In this document: positions 5,521 through 7,147 of the stretch, in pieces
Layout: every line of letters starts with the position of its first letter
Numbering within the stretch: the stretch's first letter is position 1
Assembly: GCA_003566935.1 (NCBI GenBank)
Contig: PXBM01000149.1
Coordinates: 1-7,147 of the forward strand
Direction: 5' to 3'
DNA from: Syntrophomonadaceae bacterium
GTDB lineage: Bacteria; Bacillota; Dethiobacteria; DTU022
Length of the DNA stretch: 7,147 nt
Notes under the pieces: model-generated
What the model was told of the DNA's origin: nothing
The model's input: only the letters and a program-made list of their open reading frames with translations
Database searches by the model: none
Translations under genes and position numbers: made by a program

Positions 5521-6607
5521 AACAGAAGTCCTGGTCATCGGCAGCGGCCCGGCCGGTTTAAAAGGGGCTCTCGGTGCAGCCGAACAGGGAGCGAAAGTTA
5601 CCCTGGTAGAAAGGGATCCTTTCCTGGGTGGGCAGCTGGTCAAGCAGACTCACATGTTTTTTGGATCAAAAGAGCAGTATGCCTCTGAAAGAGGTTTCAA
5701 AATTGCCGAAAAGCTGACCGCTGCAGTTGAAGAACATTCTGCAATTCGTGTGTTAAAGGAAGCTGCAGCCCTCGGTTATTACGATGACGGTGTTGTAACC
5801 CTGGAGCTAAAGGGCAGGGTTTTACCCGTTAGCTTTAATACCATGATTATGGCCACGGGGGCACAGGAAAACACCCTGATGTTTCCAAACTGTGACCTGC
5901 CCGGCATTTACGGAGCCGGTGCGGTGCAAACTCTGATGAATGTCTACGGTGTCCTTCCCGGCAAACGTGTAGCCATGCTCGGCGCCGGTAATATAGGCGT
6001 AATTGTCAGCTACCAGCTGCTGCAGGCCGGGGTGGAAGTGCCGGCCATCATTGAAGCGGCCCCTGATATTGGCGCCTACCATGTCCACGCATCCAAGGTG
6101 CGCCGGATGGGAGTGCCGATTTACACTTCACATACAGTTGTTTCTGCCCACGGCAAAGATTTTCTCGAAAAAATCACCGTGGCTGAATTAAGCGATAGCT
6201 GGCAGCCTGTTCCCGGCACGGAAAGAGAACTGGATGTTGACGTGCTCTGCATTGCCGTCGGCCTGACCCCGCTGACCGAAATTCTCTTCCAGGCCGGATG
6301 CGAAATGGCTTACATCCCGGAACTGGGCGGGCATGTTCCCCGGCGCAGCGCGGTTTTGGAGACTTCCGTGCCCAATATATTTGTAGCCGGTGATGTCAGC
6401 GGAATTGAGGAAGCCAGCGCCGCCATGGTGGAAGGAACCATTGCCGGCCTTAAAGCTGCACTCAACCTTGGTTACGGCCGCGACAGTTATGAAGAAAAAA
6501 TTGCCGCAGCTCACCGCGAACTCGCTTCCTTGAGAAAAGGACCTACCGGTGAAAAAATTCGCAGCGGCCTGGACCATTTAGAGCAGGCCGGGGAGGTGAG
6601 GCAGTAA
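5513..6607 (+). CDS. FAD/NAD(P)-dependent oxidoreductase, HcnB/OoxA-like subunit lacking the C-terminal BFD domain
   Basis: This 364-residue protein has the two-dinucleotide-fold layout of the pyridine-nucleotide-disulfide oxidoreductase superfamily. The FAD-binding GSGPAG is at residues 10-15 with acidic E33 after the second strand. ATGAQE (114-119) is the usual link, GAGNIG (157-162) with E181 suggests NAD rather than NADP if that site is used, and VAGDVSG (291-297) is the C-terminal FAD motif. It resembles HcnB, OoxA and the alpha subunit of D-hydroxyproline dehydrogenase, but those commonly carry a C-terminal [2Fe-2S] BFD domain that is absent here; a separate BFD-like gene starts at 7108. 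I chose the ATG at 5513, eight bases after GGAGG (5500-5504), over an in-frame TTG at 5498. It overlaps the gene before it by eight bases and the gene after it by one. Confidence 0.9.
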   Translation: MDKTEVLVIGSGPAGLKGALGAAEQGAKVTLVERDPFLGGQLVKQTHMFFGSKEQYASERGFKIAEKLTAAVEEHSAIRVLKEAAALGYYDDGVVTLELKGRVLPVSFNTMIMATGAQENTLMFPNCDLPGIYGAGAVQTLMNVYGVLPGKRVAMLGAGNIGVIVSYQLLQAGVEVPAIIEAAPDIGAYHVHASKVRRMGVPIYTSHTVVSAHGKDFLEKITVAELSDSWQPVPGTERELDVDVLCIAVGLTPLTEILFQAGCEMAYIPELGGHVPRRSAVLETSVPNIFVAGDVSGIEEASAAMVEGTIAGLKAALNLGYGRDSYEEKIAAAHRELASLRKGPTGEKIRSGLDHLEQAGEVRQ

Positions 6608-7092
6608 TGCTTAAAAAAACAGGAGTTCCCACCCCTGAGCAGGTAGCAGCGGTTAAACCATCGCCTGAGCGCCTGGCCGAAGGTCCGGTAGCAATTGTAG
6701 AATGCTTCCAGGAGATACCCTGCGACCCCTGCTATACAGCCTGCAAAAGGGGTGGTTTTCTCCCTTTTGAAGATATAAATGACCTGCCGCAGATGGACTT
6801 TGAAAAATGTAATGGCTGTGGAATCTGTATCGGGGCCTGCCCGGGGCTGGCCGTCTTCGTTGTCGATGAAACTTACTCAGAAGATAAAGCCCTGCTGATG
6901 ATACCCTGGGAATTTCTGCCCGTGCCGACAGAGGGCAGCACTGTTAAAGGATTAAGCCGTGAAGGTGAAACGCTGGCCGATGTGAAGGTAAAAAAAGTGC
7001 GTTCTGCCGGCAGCCATAACCAGACTTCCATCCTGACCCTAATTGTCCCGAAGCAGTATGCGCATGAGATCCGCAGTATCAGGATTGGCTGA
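6607..7092 (+). CDS. 4Fe-4S dicluster ferredoxin-like subunit of the dehydrogenase complex
   Basis: This 161-residue protein has two cysteine groups. The second, C68-x2-C71-x2-C74-x3-C78-P (CNGCGICIGACPG), is a classic [4Fe-4S] ferredoxin motif. The first, C33-x5-C39-x2-C42-x3-C46 (CFQEIPCDPCYTAC), is less regular but likely binds a second cluster. The C-terminal half (about 95-161) has no cysteine and may contact a partner subunit. Its role is probably to carry electrons between the flavin subunit and a ferredoxin-type or other acceptor (inference). The ATG at 6607-6609 overlaps the TAA of the oxidoreductase gene by one base, with GGGGAGGTG just upstream, so translation is very likely coupled. 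No signal peptide or membrane segment is seen. Confidence 0.87.
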   Translation: MLKKTGVPTPEQVAAVKPSPERLAEGPVAIVECFQEIPCDPCYTACKRGGFLPFEDINDLPQMDFEKCNGCGICIGACPGLAVFVVDETYSEDKALLMIPWEFLPVPTEGSTVKGLSREGETLADVKVKKVRSAGSHNQTSILTLIVPKQYAHEIRSIRIG

Positions 7093-7107
7093 GAGAGGGT
7101 GAGCATT

Positions 7108-7147
7108 GTGTCCGATAAAACAATCATCTGCCGCTGTGAAGATTTAA
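7108..7147 (+). CDS. BFD-like (2Fe-2S)-binding protein, 3' part beyond the window
   Basis: Only 13 codons are visible: MSDKTIICRCEDL. The ICRCED motif is the start of the BFD-type [2Fe-2S] domain, where the CxC gives two of the four cluster ligands. The likely start is GTG at 7108, eight bases after AGAGGG (7094-7099); an in-frame GTG at 7099 overlaps that site. It follows the ferredoxin-like gene by 15 bases on the same strand. In this family the BFD domain is often fused to the FAD subunit; here it appears to be separate. It could also be the N-terminus of a larger protein, which the window cannot show. Confidence 0.72.
   Translation, partial: MSDKTIICRCEDL

Overview
The window looks like chromosomal DNA from an anaerobic, low-to-mid GC Firmicute of the class Clostridia (Peptococcaceae or Desulfotomaculum-like bacteria are plausible, but this is inference from gene content). 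The clues are strong AGGAGG-type ribosome binding sites, an MttB-family corrinoid methyltransferase, a RocR-like PAS/sigma-54 activator and a ferredoxin-rich dehydrogenase operon. No tRNA, rRNA, insertion sequence or CRISPR array was seen.

Region 1 (1-1701, plus strand): the end of a small ACT-domain protein, then a PFL/UPF0210 (DUF711) protein, closed by a strong hairpin terminator that can work in both directions. This is a conserved housekeeping-type pair of unknown function and is probably unrelated to the rest.

Region 2 (1763-4838, minus strand): a stand-alone MttB-family methyltransferase without pyrrolysine, and upstream of it a PAS-AAA+-Fis sigma-54 enhancer-binding activator. A consensus-quality sigma-54 (-24/-12) promoter lies between them, pointing at mttB.

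Region 3 (4839-5199): a 361-bp divergent control region. It holds an extended -10 sigma-70-type promoter for the activator, two 19-bp dyads of the form GTGC-N11-GCAC on either side of that promoter, a 7-bp-stem palindrome, and a second sigma-54 promoter facing the operon on the right.

Region 4 (5200-7147, plus strand): a tightly packed operon of a [2Fe-2S] protein (HcnA-like), a short FAD/NAD-type oxidoreductase (HcnB/OoxA-like), a two-cluster ferredoxin-like protein, and the start of a BFD-type [2Fe-2S] protein that runs off the window. These look like the separated parts of a multi-subunit amine or imino-acid dehydrogenase related to sarcosine/opine/hydroxyproline dehydrogenases.

Working model (inference): the PAS activator senses a methylated amine or a derived metabolite and switches on both flanking sigma-54 promoters. 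MttB removes a methyl group to a corrinoid protein encoded elsewhere, and the split dehydrogenase oxidises the demethylated or related amine, passing electrons through its FeS subunits. The substrate cannot be read from the sequence.
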